From Corallium rubrum (lineage: Eukaryota > Cnidaria > Anthozoa > Scleralcyonacea > Coralliidae), in NCBI GenBank assembly GCA_964035015.1, contig OZ036013.1, positions 3,861,001 through 3,925,000 of the forward strand: a stretch of 64,000 bases of DNA, in the 5' to 3' direction. Position 1 is the first letter of the stretch. Each line of letters begins with the position of its first letter. The position numbers were made by a program, and so were the translations under genes. The notes beneath the pieces were generated by a model, which saw nothing but the letters and a program-made list of their open reading frames with translations, did not search any database and was not told where the DNA came from. Shown here piece by piece: positions 11,286 through 25,600 of the stretch.

Positions 11286-12648
11286 AATAAAATAAAATAA
11301 CCCAATAATAAAAATAACTACAAACCTTAATTTTTCCAAGTCCAAAGCTTAGGTCAAATACTCCAAATCATGTTTTCTGATTGGCTAAGAAGATGCCTGT
11401 ACCAGAACACTGTGGACCTTGGCGGTTAAACCAACTAAAATACAAGTTAAAACCTTCGGATAATAAACACACATTATATACTAACGTCACCTGATAAAGA
11501 GTTTGGTGCATGGTGCATCTTAAACATTAGGGACTTTAAGATCTACGACGCGGCTTTAAAAAAGTTAAAAAGCAATGCATTTAAAAGAAAACCCGGTAAA
11601 TTAACTGCCGTATTTGCTTGTTTAATAACTTTCAAGACGCTCCAGTTCTTGCTAAAACGGCTGTAGTGTCTTATTTGAAGTCAACGTTAAGAAACAGCTC
11701 TCATTTCTCTGTGTGTTCGCATCGATCTGAAGACGTGAAAATGCTGAGAGTAGCGTTGTTCACAGAACGAGGACGGTATTGATATATACTCTTGGGATTA
11801 CAAATTATTCATTCACTTTGTTTTCATTACGAATTATTTTGTTTGTAAGGTGCGTCATCGAGCTTGCCGCGTCGTGGATCTTAAAGTCCCTAATATTAGG
11901 ATAAGCCCGACTACACTTAGTATAATAATGGCATTTCAAAATAAACTTGAAATCATGACTATTGACAAGATGAGCATCAGTGCAGCCTATTCTTGGTTTG
12001 CACTTGACGTCATGGCGGCCATGTTGGAGGAACTTTGACAAAAGAATCTCTTAACAGCTATTGTATTTCGAGGATTTTTTCCTCCAGTATGGCTGCCACT
12101 CTTTGTTTTCTGAATTTCAAGAGATTGGTTGCAAAAAAGCAATAGCAAAATTTTTTCTTATGATCAGATTAATTCGTTGAAATATAATTACTTCTTAATT
12201 CAAATTCCATTTGAATTTCAGCTCAGTCAAGATGTTTTCTATTTATGTTTTTTCCCGGCAACTGATTGCGTGCAGGCTGTGAATTTTGGTCGACGCCATC
12301 AAAGTCTTATCTATAAACATCAATTTACTATTCATTTCACGTGTATCAAAGTCTTAGATGTGTATCAGATTTTAATTTAGCATGTCATAACATTCGATAT
12401 ATATTTTTGATGTTTCATCTCATATAATCTTGAAACTGCAAATTTTAATATAGTTTTTATCTATTTGTAAATTAATTACGAAAAGTTACAGTGTAGTAAA
12501 GACCAGCAAAGAATAAATGATAAATTTGTAAGTGTATGTTCGTCATGTTCCTTATAAGTGCATGAATCGGCGAATATAGGAATTAACAGATTATATTTCG
12601 TCTTATAACTGTTGCGGCAATATAGAAGTGTTGTTTCAAGTCAGTTTT
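11286..12648. other. No gene seen
   Basis: No convincing exon. The short ORFs at 11805-12041 and 12129-12380 have no recognisable domain, and the first pair are antisense shadows of each other. Confidence 0.4.
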
Positions 12649-13106
12649 TTAAAGTGCAAATGAAACGAAAATTAAGTTTGTCTTATTTCAAAGAACACTT
12701 AAAATGATAGAGTAGCATCTTTTGCAGTTTTTCGTTTCCTTGCTTCGTTCTCGAGATATTTGACTTGACGTCACATGTGTACAATGATTATCAGAGAAGG
12801 TTATATATCTTTGCTACTATCAAACCAAACCTATAATTCGAAGGAAGTATGTGCGTGTGTTTCTGTCACGTCACAACGCCAAACATGTAGAATTTTCAAG
12901 TGATTATGTTTGATAATAGCAAAGATGTATAACCTTCTAACTCATTATGCACATGTGACGTCAAGTTGTTTACTTTACATATCAAACAAACTGAAATATC
13001 TCAACAACGAAGCAAGGAAACGAAAAACTGCAAAAGATGTTACTCTATCATTTTAAGTGTTCTTTCAAATAAGACAAACTTAATTTTCGTTTCATTTGCA
13101 CTTTAA
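12649..13106. mobile_element. Foldback element, ~190-bp inverted arms
   Basis: Left arm starts TTAAAGTGCAAATGAAACG and right arm ends CGTTTCATTTGCACTTTAA. The arms stay complementary inward for about 190 bp, through AACACTTAAAATGATAGAGTA and TGACGTCACATGTG. Non-coding. It shares AGAACACTTAAAATGA and ATCTTTT words with the foldback element at 48477-48893, so the two are relatives. Confidence 0.8.
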
Positions 13107-14230
13107 CTTGGCAAATTCATTTGATGAAATTTGTTGGGAACTTTCTGTTTTGAATTTGATTCAGTGGTTTCTGGTTTTATGCAATAGATTCGAGTGATTA
13201 TTAGTCAAACATCAATCAAATTCAAATGCATAAGAACAATAGATTTCACTATTAATGATCCATCTGCGTGCGTCATAAGGCATTGTTACCAAGAAGCTCA
13301 AATTTCCCCAAAACAAACTATCCACGGCAAATTTTGAGAGTTGATAGCGCGAAAACTACGCATCAGATTCTTGAAATTTTCAGTCATGCTCCTCTGTACA
13401 ATAAAACAACAAATGCCAACGTATTTTTCACTTCATAGACACTTTAAAAATACTATTTTGTCTTTATTTCAATCAACGTCAGTCTAGATTAAAAAAATTG
13501 AAAAATTATTACGCTTTCATTCCTCTTTTTGTTTTAACTATATTACAATGCTTTTCAAGTTTCCATATTTTTTTTGTTTTGTCTAACATTTTCTGAAATT
13601 GCGTGCAGGCTGTAGATTTAAACTCTTATCTATAAGAACATCAATTTAGGATGCACTTTACGTGTATCGAAGCCTCTTAGATATGTATCAGAGTTTAATT
13701 TAGCATGTCTTCTTTCTATAGAAATTTTTCATCTCGTTATCTTAAAAATGCGAATTTTTAATATCTTTTATCTAGCTACTTGTAAATTAATCTAAAAGCA
13801 CTGTGAAATAAATAATAAATTTCTATGTAAGTATCTGTTCCTTAAAACTTAGCTATAGAGGCATACCAAAGTTTCATTCGAGCTTTTTATAATCAACCGT
13901 ACTTAGTTCCGTAATAGGTAGTGCTTGCTCTGATGGTAGCGACCGCTGACCATACTCTGCCTGTAATTTTATAGTAATTTTAGCTGACCGTAGGATCAGG
14001 GACCCAAAATTTCTTAGTTATGAGCCTCCGAATTCTCAGAAGCTGAACATAATTTAAGGTTTTAAGTTTTTCTATGGTGGTGATACTTTTTGTTTTATTT
14101 TTGCAATATGTGCATATGGTAGCCAAATCCAAATGGGGCTTTGCTCTGTTTGACCACCAATCACTTTAACTATTTTCTTATTTTTTATTATTTGTCTCTT
14201 TTGTTGTAAATATATGGGTGATAAAGTAAT
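13107..14230. other. No gene seen
   Basis: AT-rich. It holds a diverged copy of about 12240-12530 (GTGCAGGCTGT..TTATCTATAA..CATCAATTTA at 13604-13650), so an old duplication is present, but there is no coding signal. Confidence 0.4.
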
Positions 14231-14341
14231 TAAAACAAAATAAAACAAAACAAAACAAAACAAAACAAAACAAAACAAAACAAAACAAAACAAAACAAAA
14301 CAAAACAAAACAAAACAAAACAAATAAACAAAACAAAACAA
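14231..14341. repeat. (AAAAC)n microsatellite
   Basis: More than 15 near-perfect AAAAC units. Confidence 0.95.
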
Positions 14342-14649
14342 CATATACACTGTAGAGCTCACTGAGTTACTGCCAGAGCGAGGCGTAGTTGTACTACTTT
14401 CCGAACAAAGACATGACGTCACCACGCGTAACTATCGTAGCTTGATAAAACTCACCTGTCACGAAACTGATAGGCATTAGAACATCGACTTCTTGCAGCA
14501 CGCTTTCACTAAAAGACTCTTGATAAAAGAAATAAAAGAAAAGTACTCATAAGTAAGTAGGACTGAGGTAAGAATATTAAATATATAACTCTCTTAAAAC
14601 TCATCCACACAAATGATCGTTCCCATTTTTATAGCACAACTGACTTTAA

Positions 14650-15197
14650 CATGTTTGAGAAAGTTTCTCGTCTAGGTTAAGTTAGAGTAGTCTTGAGAAA
14701 GACTGCATGTTTGTGGTGGTGGTAGGTCCTCAGCGGCAGTCATCTTCAGAGAAAAATGAAAGGTTTCGGTCAGGTTCGTCTATATTAGCCGAGGTTCAGA
14801 TCACACTTCCACTAAGCACATGCTTAATTATATTTACGGTAGCGGTAGTCAAATATTATTTTACGTTCAGTAATGGTCGCAGGTCTCAAACCTAGTACAA
14901 AAAGAAAGCGTTTTACGATACCAGGATTAAAACCAACTACGACTACCGGACGAAAAAACGAACATTACATCAGCTTAACCACATTTACGGTAGCAGTAGC
15001 GGTAGTGGAAGTGTGATCTGAACCTCGCTATATATGTGTCCGGTTCATTATGTCACGATTGCGAACCTGACCAAAACCTTTCACTTGACTCTGAAGATGA
15101 CCGGCGCCGCTGAGGCCGTCGAAACGTCAGTCATTACCACCACAAACAGACTTTCTCAAGACTACTCTAACCTAGAAGAGCAACTTTCTCAAACATG
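14650..15197. mobile_element. Inverted-repeat element with hammerhead-like motif
   Basis: Ends CATGTTTGAGAAAGTT and CTTTCTCAAACATG are inverted. Inner blocks (AGAGTAGTCTTGAGAAAG, TTTGTGGTGGT, GAGGTTCAGATCACACTTCCAC) also match in inverse. The right arm carries CTGAAGATGACC..GGCCGTC followed by GAAACGTC (15091-15128), the hammerhead-like signature of Penelope-type retroelements. Non-coding, 548 bp. Confidence 0.7.
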
Positions 15198-15583
15198 GTA
15201 TAGCTATATTGGGTTTAAACCATTTTCTGACTTAAGTTATCGCTGTGTACCGACTGCTGACGATTTCACAGCAATACAAAAGCAACGTTAGAACGATGTT
15301 TTGAACATGTTAGAATATAGATCCAATTTTTTCGGAGAAATCGATCCTAGTTTGAGCTGGAGCTGTAACGAGACATGTGTGAAGTAAAAAACATCTAAGA
15401 CATCAAAGTTGACTGCCGAGATTAATTTTTAGAAACGAAATACTGACGTTTGGAGCGGAACCCTTCATCTTTTTACTCCGATTAAGATCGGTTCCACTCG
15501 AAAAGTCAGCAGGATTGGCATAACAGTTACTGATTGTGTTCACAATAATCGATTTGGATTGGATTTCGAGCGACGCTGAAGTA
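15198..15583. other. No gene seen
   Basis: No exon or element boundary recognised. Confidence 0.4.
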
Positions 15584-15980
15584 CACACGCAAAAACGCAC
15601 ACTCTGTGTCAGACCTGATGCATAATGATGTCAGATCTGTTCAGAAAAATGTAGCGACCCCTGATACAGCCTGTTGCAGTGTCAGCTACGATACACCTAT
15701 GATATCATATCTGTATCATACCTGCAGCTACAACAGGCTGCCCAGAACAGATTCTGTCAAACTGTATCAGCCTGACATGGTCAGTGCTGTATCAGTTTGA
15801 TATAACAGACTGAACAGGTATGTTGTCTACGGAGCTGTCGCAGTCTGTTAGAAATTCTAACTAAATGTTTATACATCAGCGCTAGTACATCATGTAGCTG
15901 TCAGGCTGTATCAGGGGTCGCTACATTTCTCTGAACAGAACTGATATCAGAGCTGATCAGACTGTGCGTTTTTACGTGTG
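15584..15980. mobile_element. MITE with ~85-bp TIRs and TA target duplication
   Basis: Ends CACACGCAAAAACGCACA and TGTGCGTTTTTACGTGTG are inverted and flanked by TA on both sides (15582-15583, 15981-15982). Inverse similarity continues inward through TGTAGCGACCCCTGATACAG. The interior is rich in CTGTATCAG words. The TA duplication points to a Tc1/mariner-related mechanism, but no transposase is present. Confidence 0.7.
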
Positions 15981-16612
15981 TAGTATATAGGATTTACCGG
16001 TCGCATTCACTAGCGGACTCAGACTAGATTTGGACTAAAGCTGGACTAGTATAAAACATACTGGTCAAGTTCATGGAGCACATGGCCATACCTACATGCA
16101 TTTTCCTTGTCAGGAAGACATTCGTACCTTACTGATCTGACCACCCACCCGTACAGCGAATGCCTTATGGCTCCCGCGTCATTAATCAGAATATGGTCTA
16201 AAAACTGGGAAAACTTCAAAACGCCTATAATGATCTGTCATTTTATATTGAGACGGTCCTGACCGTGCAGAAACCTTTTGTTTATTGTAATAATATTTAA
16301 ATAACACGATTGAGCGATTGAACACAAACACTGCTATTTGATGATTGCTTCATTGAACCAAAAACACATTGTGCTCACCGTGCACAAGTGCTCACCGTGA
16401 ACAAGTTTACATAAACGCGAACAAAAAGATAGAACAAAGACTTTTCACAATAGACTATGCATTACTAGAATGTATTCATTAGCAGGCAACAACAATCGTG
16501 TAATTGCTCCCCCCTCCTGTTAGCCATCTGCGCACTTAAAATTATTTATCAACGATAAACCTTGTCATCTCAGCAGTTGTTTCTCGCAGGGCCGTCCTCT
16601 TAAATCAATACA

Positions 16613-16685
16613 ATGAAAACTGGCGTAGTTATTCAGTGCTTCGTCATGCTTTTCATAGCTCCAAGCTGGATAATTGCAAAAAAAG
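16613..16685 (+). CDS. GPCR exon 1: signal peptide
   Basis: Starts at an ATG in an ACAATGAAAA context. It encodes a short basic n-region, a hydrophobic core (VVIQCFVMLFIA) and ends ..PSWIIAKKG at a strong GTAAGT donor, phase 1. An exon of the same design occurs at 62503. Confidence 0.75.
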
Positions 16686-19600
16686 GTAAGTCAACAAATC
16701 TCTACAGTCAAAATTACATGTGCAAGTCTATATGAGGACAAAGATGAGGATGGGAATGAGGGTAAGGATGAGGGCAAGAGGAGGATGGTGATGAGGGTGA
16801 GGAAGAAGACGAGGATGAAAATAAGGAGGAAGATAAGGAGGAAGATTAGGATGGAGATGAGGATGAAGATGAAGATAAGGATGAGGATGAAAATAACATA
16901 GAGAAGGAGAAGGATATAAGAGGATCAGGACGAGGAGGAAGATAAGGGTGAGGATAACAGAGAAGAGAAGGATAAAGATGAAGAAAAAGATGAGGATAAG
17001 AATGAAGATTAGTATAATGAGGAACATAAAGAGTAAGAATAAGAGCGGAGCAGAGCTGAGCTGAGCTGAGCTGAGCTGAGCTGAGCTGAGCTGAGCTGAG
17101 CTGAGCTGAGCTGAGCTGAGCTGAGCTGAGCTGAGCAGAGCAGAGCAGAGCAGAGCAGAGCAGAGCAGAGCAGAGCAGAGCAGAGCAGAGCTGAGCTGAG
17201 CAGAGCAGAGCAGAACTGAGCTGAGCAGAGCAGAGCTCAGCAGAGATGAACAGAGCAGAGCGGACCTGAGCAGAGCTAAGCAGAGTTGAGCTGAGCAGTT
17301 ACTCGATAAAATATTTCGTGAAACCTCTGTATTTCGACACAGAGTTCACCAAAGTAGGACGCACTTCAACTTCGTGCAACGGCTTGTGTGAAATCTATCT
17401 CGCAATGGGAAGCGACACAGGTTTATACAACGAGGGGGTGTTACACGTTGCAACCTGTTTCACAAATCGTTGCATCGAATAACAGCGGCTTTAACCGATT
17501 ACTTTGGCTTGCCACGCATTACTGCACTTGTTAGCATACCCATCGTTAGACAGTAATTACTTTTCAATACAACTACAGTAATTAAAAAAAGGCTTTTAGT
17601 TGATGAACAAACTTGATAACTGTCTTATCTTGAATACTCAAAATAATATCAATAAACGCCTATATCTCTTGTTCAATGGGAACCAGTAATTAAAAAAAAT
17701 AAAAAAACTAAAAAAAACCGCGTCGCGCGAATTATTATCAAGTTATAATGAGGCACAAAAAATGTAATCACAAAATTTGCAATATTCCACTGTAAATTAA
17801 AACGTAAACACTTGGCTTCATGTGCAAGTGACTTGAAGAGTTAGTTGTTGCTTCTCTCCTGTGCCTCGAAGGTTTTTCTCCGGGTTCTCCGATTTTCCTC
17901 CTCAATAAGGGGGTGTTCATATGATCCCGGTTACCGGGCTGGCCCGCTTAGTGGGGATCTCGCCTCGTAGTTATTTTCCTATAAAAATTTGCTTTGCGTT
18001 CATATGAGAAAGCGGGCTGGCCCGTAAGTAGGTGGGATGAAATTTTCCCATAGGAACACATCGTCCCGCTTACCGGAATGAGTCATTAAGGACAAAAGTT
18101 AGTTCTTTTTTGTAGAATTAAGGATAGTTGAAGATTTTATTGTTTACTGGCATATAAATCACAATTGTATAATAAAAGGATTGATTATGGAGCATACAAA
18201 CATGTGCAATACGACAAAATTGCGATCTTTGATGGCTGATGTCTAGTCACGGATCATCAGACAAGCTAATTTTAGTCATGATTCCTCCTCGGTAAGCGGG
18301 ATGAAAACTACCATATGAACACAAAGCCGAGACTTCGTTTTGCTTACCAGGCCATCCCGCTTACCGGGATCATATGAACACCCCCCAAAACATACGTAAT
18401 TAATTCTTTGAAAGTTTTCATGGCGATAATGTTGTTAAAGTTGCACTTGTTTTTGCTGTACAAGCTATTCGTTCCCAAGTACATCGCAAGGCAAATGTTG
18501 ATTTTACGAAAATAAGAAAGCCAGAAAACCCTGAGAAAAACCGTTGAAGCACCGAAGAGACCAAATATACCATTACCAGAAATTTGGGACAAGATGGTGG
18601 CACGCGTGCGTATTGGACCATAATAATGGAGATTCTCAACAGTAAATAATAAGGAGAGCATATAATAATTCAAAGTTTGCTTAAACGGTGACATATTTCT
18701 TCTTTGCCCGACTCCATCTGACTTCAGCATGGACTAAGGAACAGTTATATATAACTAAAAAACATTTGCTTACCTTGACGACAAAGTACTTCCCTAGCGC
18801 GTCTTATTTTTGCACTGAAAGCGCCACTATCCACAGTGTTAGCCATAGTAATCTTTGTAAACAGGTGCTAGAAATTGGCCAAATTGACCAACAACTTTAC
18901 GGGCAATGCGAAGTGCCTGACTCGCGGTGTATTCGGCATGAGTCAGTCTACTTCGAGAGCACATAAAGGTCCTCATTTGTCCCTAGCATAGTACTTCCAA
19001 AAGCGTTTGAACTTGCTTGATTTCACAGTCCTGGTTGTCGTTTACAGGTTGTTTATAATATACATGCACGATTTATAGGCAAATTCTAAAGAATTCAATG
19101 ACTTGAATAATGAGAAACACTAGAATACAATATAGCATAAATCCCGACGTTCGAGGGTTTTATCCGACTTAAATGATTATTGAGGAGGTTTTCCAACAAA
19201 GTTTTGTCTATTTTTTCGACCTTGGACAAAGATTTTCCTAGTTTTTTTCTCCATTTATTTTCTAATTAGTATTCATAGGGTTGTATGCTATATACAACCC
19301 TCGCAAGAACAAAGAAAACCGACTCGATAATAAATTAATACCTGATAAAACTTCTTGACGTAAGAAAGAATACTAATAATGAACATACAATTTTATATAA
19401 AGAATACTAATGAACATACAATTTTATATAAAGAATACTAATGAACATAACATCCAATAAAGAATCGTTTTTAAAGCCATTCAAAACACTCGCATCACGT
19501 GTTTTATCAGATCTAAAACACTCGGGCTGCGCCCTCACTCCTGCTCGTGTTTTAAATATTACTTATTTTTCACATGCCTTAGTTTCCTTTCTCCTCTTAG

Positions 19601-22600
19601 GGGAATATATTCAATAGCCCCTGGCAAAACAATAGATTAATATTCCCTCTAATATTCCCCTCTACCATTCCTCGCTATCAGTAATATTCTCCTCTAATCT
19701 TTCCGTCTAATATCCCCCCGCACCACTCCTTATCTTATGAAATCCTGTCAACCTCGCCATGTGAAAAATAAGTACTTCGCCCTCGGTGAATAAATCACAT
19801 ATCCCCTTGTGGCCTCAAAATAACCTATTCTCGGTTTTCACTCACGTGATCGGTGGCCCCCTTGGGGTGGTGAAACAATACGAAAGGTTTGAATAAGAAT
19901 ACGGTTAAATTCTCATAGGATAAAGGTTGTGCACCAACATGGCCGCCATTTCATTGTTTCTGTGCACCAACATGGCCGCCGTGACGTCAGATGAAAACCA
20001 AGAATACATAATTATATTATTAGGCGAATAGCCGCTACCGAGAGCGACGGCACAAACGACCCAAATTTCTGGTGATGCAACAAGTGAGTCTGCAACGTAT
20101 TTTTCACTTCACAGACACTTTAAGATAACAAGACGAAATCAAAAGTTAGCCAAAATCGCTACAAAATGAGAAAACATCGTTACTGTTTATTGACCCCAAC
20201 TTTTTTTTTTTAATTTTACTATGAAAACATCAGTTATACTACGGATTTTCTGCAACTTTTCACTTCTGGAAGAATTAAAGAGTTTCAAAATATTAAAAAT
20301 TTTGAGTTTAAATATTTAGGGTTTGACGACTTTAAAATTATTAGCTCTTGTTATTTTGAATCTGAACTTCTTTTACGTGAAAGTTTGCTTATTGCTAAAC
20401 TTAAGCCTTCCTTAAGTGCGAACATAGGTTCTGTGACACTCTACTTGTTTTGATTTTGTCTGTCAACGACCATTTAATCCTTCCTTTTTTCTCACCTTTA
20501 TTATTTTACTATCAGCTTATTTTATTCTCGCTTTTTACTGGTTAAGACCTTTTGCATGTAAATTCAAATATCTATAGTTTTACTGTGATTGTAATTTAGT
20601 CTCTGAAGATGTTGTACGCGTAATACAATGAAACGTTAGGTCTTAATAAATATTTTTAAAATATGCCACTGCTTCGTGTTTTATGCTGGGCTCTTACCGT
20701 AAATGTTCGATTTAGCGCCGCTCTCGATTAAGCGCCGCTCCCGATTAAGCGCCGCATCCAGAAGCAGGATAATTTAATAAGCGCCGCACCTTCGAAAAAG
20801 ATGAATCAGCAACAAAACACAAACCGATACGTTAACATATCAACATATCTTTAATAAATCACTGGAGTTTTTTGCCAGTCAAGGTCGCGAGGTACTTTGA
20901 TCGCAGCTGTCCATCCTAAAAAAGCCGGACACAAATCCCTTTTAAGTCTCTGATTCAGATGTCGAAGATGCCTCTGATCCACATCTATGGATAGACGACG
21001 ATGAAGAAGGCGATGACCACGACGTTGACGTTCCTTTTTGAATTTATTGTGCTATTGGGTATTATGAAAATTATTGGGTTAAATTTATTGGGTTTTTCTA
21101 TGGATAATTAAAGTTGTGTTATGAGCATTTTGTCAACTTTTTTTAATAAGCGCCGCTCTCGATTAAGCGCCGCTCTCGATTAAGCGCCGCACCAAAAGAT
21201 TGCAAATTTTAATAAGCGCCGCGGCGCTAAATCGAACATTTACGGTATATTCATCAATAGATTACGCCTGGTCAAATGGTCAATCTATAGCCAATAATTA
21301 AAGAGTTGTTTTGTTTTTAATTTACACTTCAAATAAACGACAAGTTTTTTAAAAGTAAACATGTTTCGGAAACACTTATGCCATCTTCAGTACTAAGCAG
21401 TAATGGATTAAAATATCTACAAGCAGTAAGCAGTAACCTGATTTGTATTACAATGTGACGAACTGAGGAGAATATTGACAAGGTGACATGTCATTCTAAT
21501 GAAGGCGTCTAGCGTGAAAAACAAGTATAGAAATTCTAATTATAGTGGTGGAGATGTAAAGAGGGAGAGAGAGGAGGGAAAAAAATTAATTATAAAATTA
21601 TAAACTAAATATAGTGTTAAAATGAGAGACTTGAACGTTTAGGTCAGATTTGGTTTTATTAATGTAAAGAGCTTCCTTTAGTTTCAGTTGATGGCAGACT
21701 TTGCCGCGTCTAGAATGTTAAAGCATGAGGAGTTGTATTGGTTTTTACATGAAGGGGACTGTTGAAGATGTTTGTATATATGTGCGAGCTTTTGTCGATC
21801 TGAGTGTGTTCTTTAATCCATGTGGTGAGGTGACGAGTGGTTTTAATTTATTTTACTATGAGCATATCAGAAACTTTAATACTGGGGATTTTCAGCAACT
21901 TTTCACTTCTGGAAGAATTATTGAGAAATTACCTTAATGACGCTAAGAGTACCCAAAGAACCAATAGACAGAGTAGATACACTGATTAGACTAGTGCAAT
22001 GCAAATGTCACATTAATTAGTGTGATACATTCAGTGATTGCAATGTTTGATTCTAGGGCATGGCGTGTACAACACAATACTTGAGGAATACGGCACAATG
22101 ATAAGTCAAGTCCAGTTTTCATCTTGGATGGAAAAGAGTTGTAACAATAAATGCACAGAAAAAAACAAAATTCCAAGATTTCCAAGTAGATGCCACTGTG
22201 ACAAACAGTGCGTTGAGCTTGGAGACTGCTGTGTGGATTATTGGAAAAGGTACCATGATAACAACACCATGATCACAGAACCATGATCGCCGCAGCACCA
22301 TGATCACAGAACCATGATCACAGAATCACGACCATGGCACCTTGACCAAAGCACCACGACCAGAGCACCATGATCACAGCACCACGATCACAGCACCACG
22401 ACCATAGCACCTTGACCAAAGCACCACAACCACAGCACCATAATCACAGAACCACCACCACAGCACCATGATCAAAGCACCACGACCACAGCATGCACCA
22501 TGGTCACAGCACCATGATCACAGCACCATGACCACGACGACAGCACTACCCCCACGGCACCATGACCACAGCACCACAACCACAGCAGTACCACACCCAC

Positions 22601-25600
22601 AGCACCATGATCACGACCACAGTACCATGACAACAGCACCACGACTACAGTACCACGACCACAGAACTACGACCACAGCACTTCACCCACAGTACCATGA
22701 CCACAGCGCCATGACCATGAACATATTTGCTTTTCGTAATCATTGTTTTTGTTAAATAGCTGCAACTATTCGTTTCCTGACATCTACGAAAGCAGTCAAG
22801 TGTACAAGTGCTTGGAATCAAAAATTAAACTTTCCAACAACAGCACGACCAGTAGCACTCGTACAAAAGTAGGCTATGACGTAATCGCCACCTGCCCTTC
22901 AAACTACCAGAATCGGAAACTTCTAGAAGCTTGCGAAAATCCTTTCCTAAACGATCCCCGGGCTCTTTCTTTTGTCGAAGGTAAAGACGAACGAATATAC
23001 AGAAATCAACACTGCGCAGAATGCCACGGTATTACAGAATGGAAACATTGGAATACATCGTTGAGCTGTCCTAATAGTACACTGGATTTAATTCGGGAAA
23101 GACTCGCCGCCAACAACTACACGTTTAGTACAGACGAACGCAGAAGCATACGCGAAACATGTCAAGTAGTTATGAAGCCATTCGATAGACGCAACCCCAC
23201 TCCTTGCGCGATCGCTATAGTGTGCGAGAATAAGACCAATCCAGATTACAAGAAATGTCTCTCTTACAAGCGCTTGCTCTACACTGGCCGCAGTTCCGAT
23301 TTACCAATAAAGAATCCACATTGTGCCCGATGCAACAAAATTGATCTCAGAATGCTGACAGGGCTAGATCTTACTGGAGGAGGTCAAGGAGACGGCTCTA
23401 CCTCCCTGGCAATCTTATTCGATTTCACGAAAGCGTCAAATATCTACGGGAGGGAAACTAAAAAGGAGATTCGTAAATGCAAGCCAGGCAGAGTGTACGA
23501 CTTCAAGTTAAAAGCGTGCAGGTTGCAAAGAATCCTCCGAAACTCGACTCTGACAAATTGGACGTGCGAATTTTGGAACGAAACATTTCCTAACACATCA
23601 GATCATATCATTGTCTATGAAAATGGTTCGATTTTTGTGCCAGGGCAGAACAAGTTGTACGAACCAGGGAGTTATCGTTGGCACAGTCAGAACGTAACAG
23701 TATGTGGAAACTTCACCACTGAATTTCAACTAGAGCCGAACAAGCAAAAAATGCTGCTGTACTCGGAGATCGAATTTCGTCTAACTCTTGTTGGGTTTTC
23801 GCTTTCAATTTTTTCCTTACTCGCCGTTATAATAACGTATGTATTATTCAGTGAACTGAGAAAGACTTTACCTGGAAAAACAGTCATAAATCTCGCAGTA
23901 GCTCTCCTTCTCAGTCAATTAGTCTTTCTGGTTACCATGGTAAAAGACGTGTCTGGTCAACTCTGCACTCTGACAGCTGTATTACTCCACTATCTGTATA
24001 TCGTCTCGTTTTGCTGGATGAATGTCATTGCTTTCGATGTGGCTAGAACGTTCGCAAGAAAAAGTAAGTCAGGCAGTGTTTACACTTTACGTTATACAAG
24101 TATAGCGCGAAATTTATAGATTACATTTTTGTGTTGGTGTACTGTATTATACTATACCCAGGGCTAGATCTATGCGTGTTTTCATTGGTTGTTGCCCATG
24201 ATCTATTAGAGGACAGACACATGGATCACGTCAGATCACGTCAGCTGACTTGCTTTTTTCTTTCTTCATGCCCCAAAATCCAGCAAGAAGTATTGTGTAA
24301 TTTTTATAGTGTATAAAACAAATAGATTCCATTTTTTGTTGTCTGTTCAGTTATAGATGCACAGAAGACGTAACAACGTGGTAAGAACATCAGTGACCCA
24401 CTCGACTGCGTCTCGTGGGCCACTTTTTTGTTCTTACCACGTTGTGACGTCATCTGTGCATCTATAACTGAACAGACAACGGCAAAATGTAATCTATTTG
24501 TTAAATATATCACAGATGACGTCACAGTGTGTAAACATAACAAAAAAGTACGACACGAGACGAAATCGAGTTGCTGTGACTGTTGTTCCTTAAAGGCCTG
24601 GCCAAACGCTTTCAATATCGCATTCAACATCATTCAACATTGTTGAACGATGTTGAATAATGCTGAAAGCACGGGTGGCCAAATGAATTCAACATCGTTC
24701 AACATTCATGAATGACAATTAATTCAACGCGGGCTACCACAAAAGCTGGAATCGACAATATCCCGCATGGCGCATGTCTCTGTTCAACAAAGTTGAATGA
24801 GATGTGGCCAAATGCGTTCAACACCTTTCAACATTTTGAGAACAATAGAAATGTTGAACGCGTGTTGCACGAAAATTTGAACATGTTCAAATTTCGTTCA
24901 ACATCATTCAACACCATTCAACAACGTTCAACATCATTCAACAGGGGTGGCCAAACGCTTTCAACATATTGAATTCAACAATGTTGAACCATGTTGAGTG
25001 AAATGTTGAAAGCGTTTGGCCAGGCCTTTACACGCTGTGACGTCTTCTGTGATTTATAACAGTACACATGCACACGGAAAAATGTAATCTGTTTTATACA
25101 ATAAAAATTCAAGTGGTTTAGTACACCCGTTTTCAAAATTACGCGACCCCAGAAGTTGACATGCATATGGCGTGATGTGAGCTTTATAGCAATTTGTTGT
25201 CAGAAAATGGCGAACATCAATACGAACTGACTCAGAATACAATGAAATGAGGACGTTAATGATGACCGAATGGCGAATTATGTAATATATACAACATGAG
25301 CGGCCGTGTTGTCAGTATCGGATATACAAGCTCGAGCCAAAGCCGAGAGATTGTATATCTGATACAACACGGCCGCGAATGTTGTATATTACTTAAGATA
25401 CAAATGCATCTAAATAACCATATTTAGGAACTATTTTAACGATATACTCTATTTTCGCCGAGAAAATCAAAGCTAATGTTTATGCAAACTAGCTGATTAA
25501 ACATTAATTTCTTTTGAATTTTCCTCATGAATTATTAATGAGTATTTTAATTAACAATATAACAATGCAATCCATAGGAATGTTGAATACGATGACAAAG

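Noticed and set aside
11850..12041. ORFs on both strands at 11.8-12.0 kb as a host exon
   Set aside because: Mutually antisense, with no recognisable domain and no supporting splice sites.
14072..14425. 117-aa minus-strand ORF with a CFVLF repeat
   Set aside because: Driven by an (AAAAC)n run; no conserved domain.
16674..17027. Charged ORFs in the GA-rich tract
   Set aside because: Low-complexity purine repeat inside intron 1; the opposite strand is equally open.
22468..22755. His/Thr/Pro-rich ORF as a possible exon
   Set aside because: Lies wholly in the intron 2 minisatellite, and the GPCR phases require it to be spliced out.
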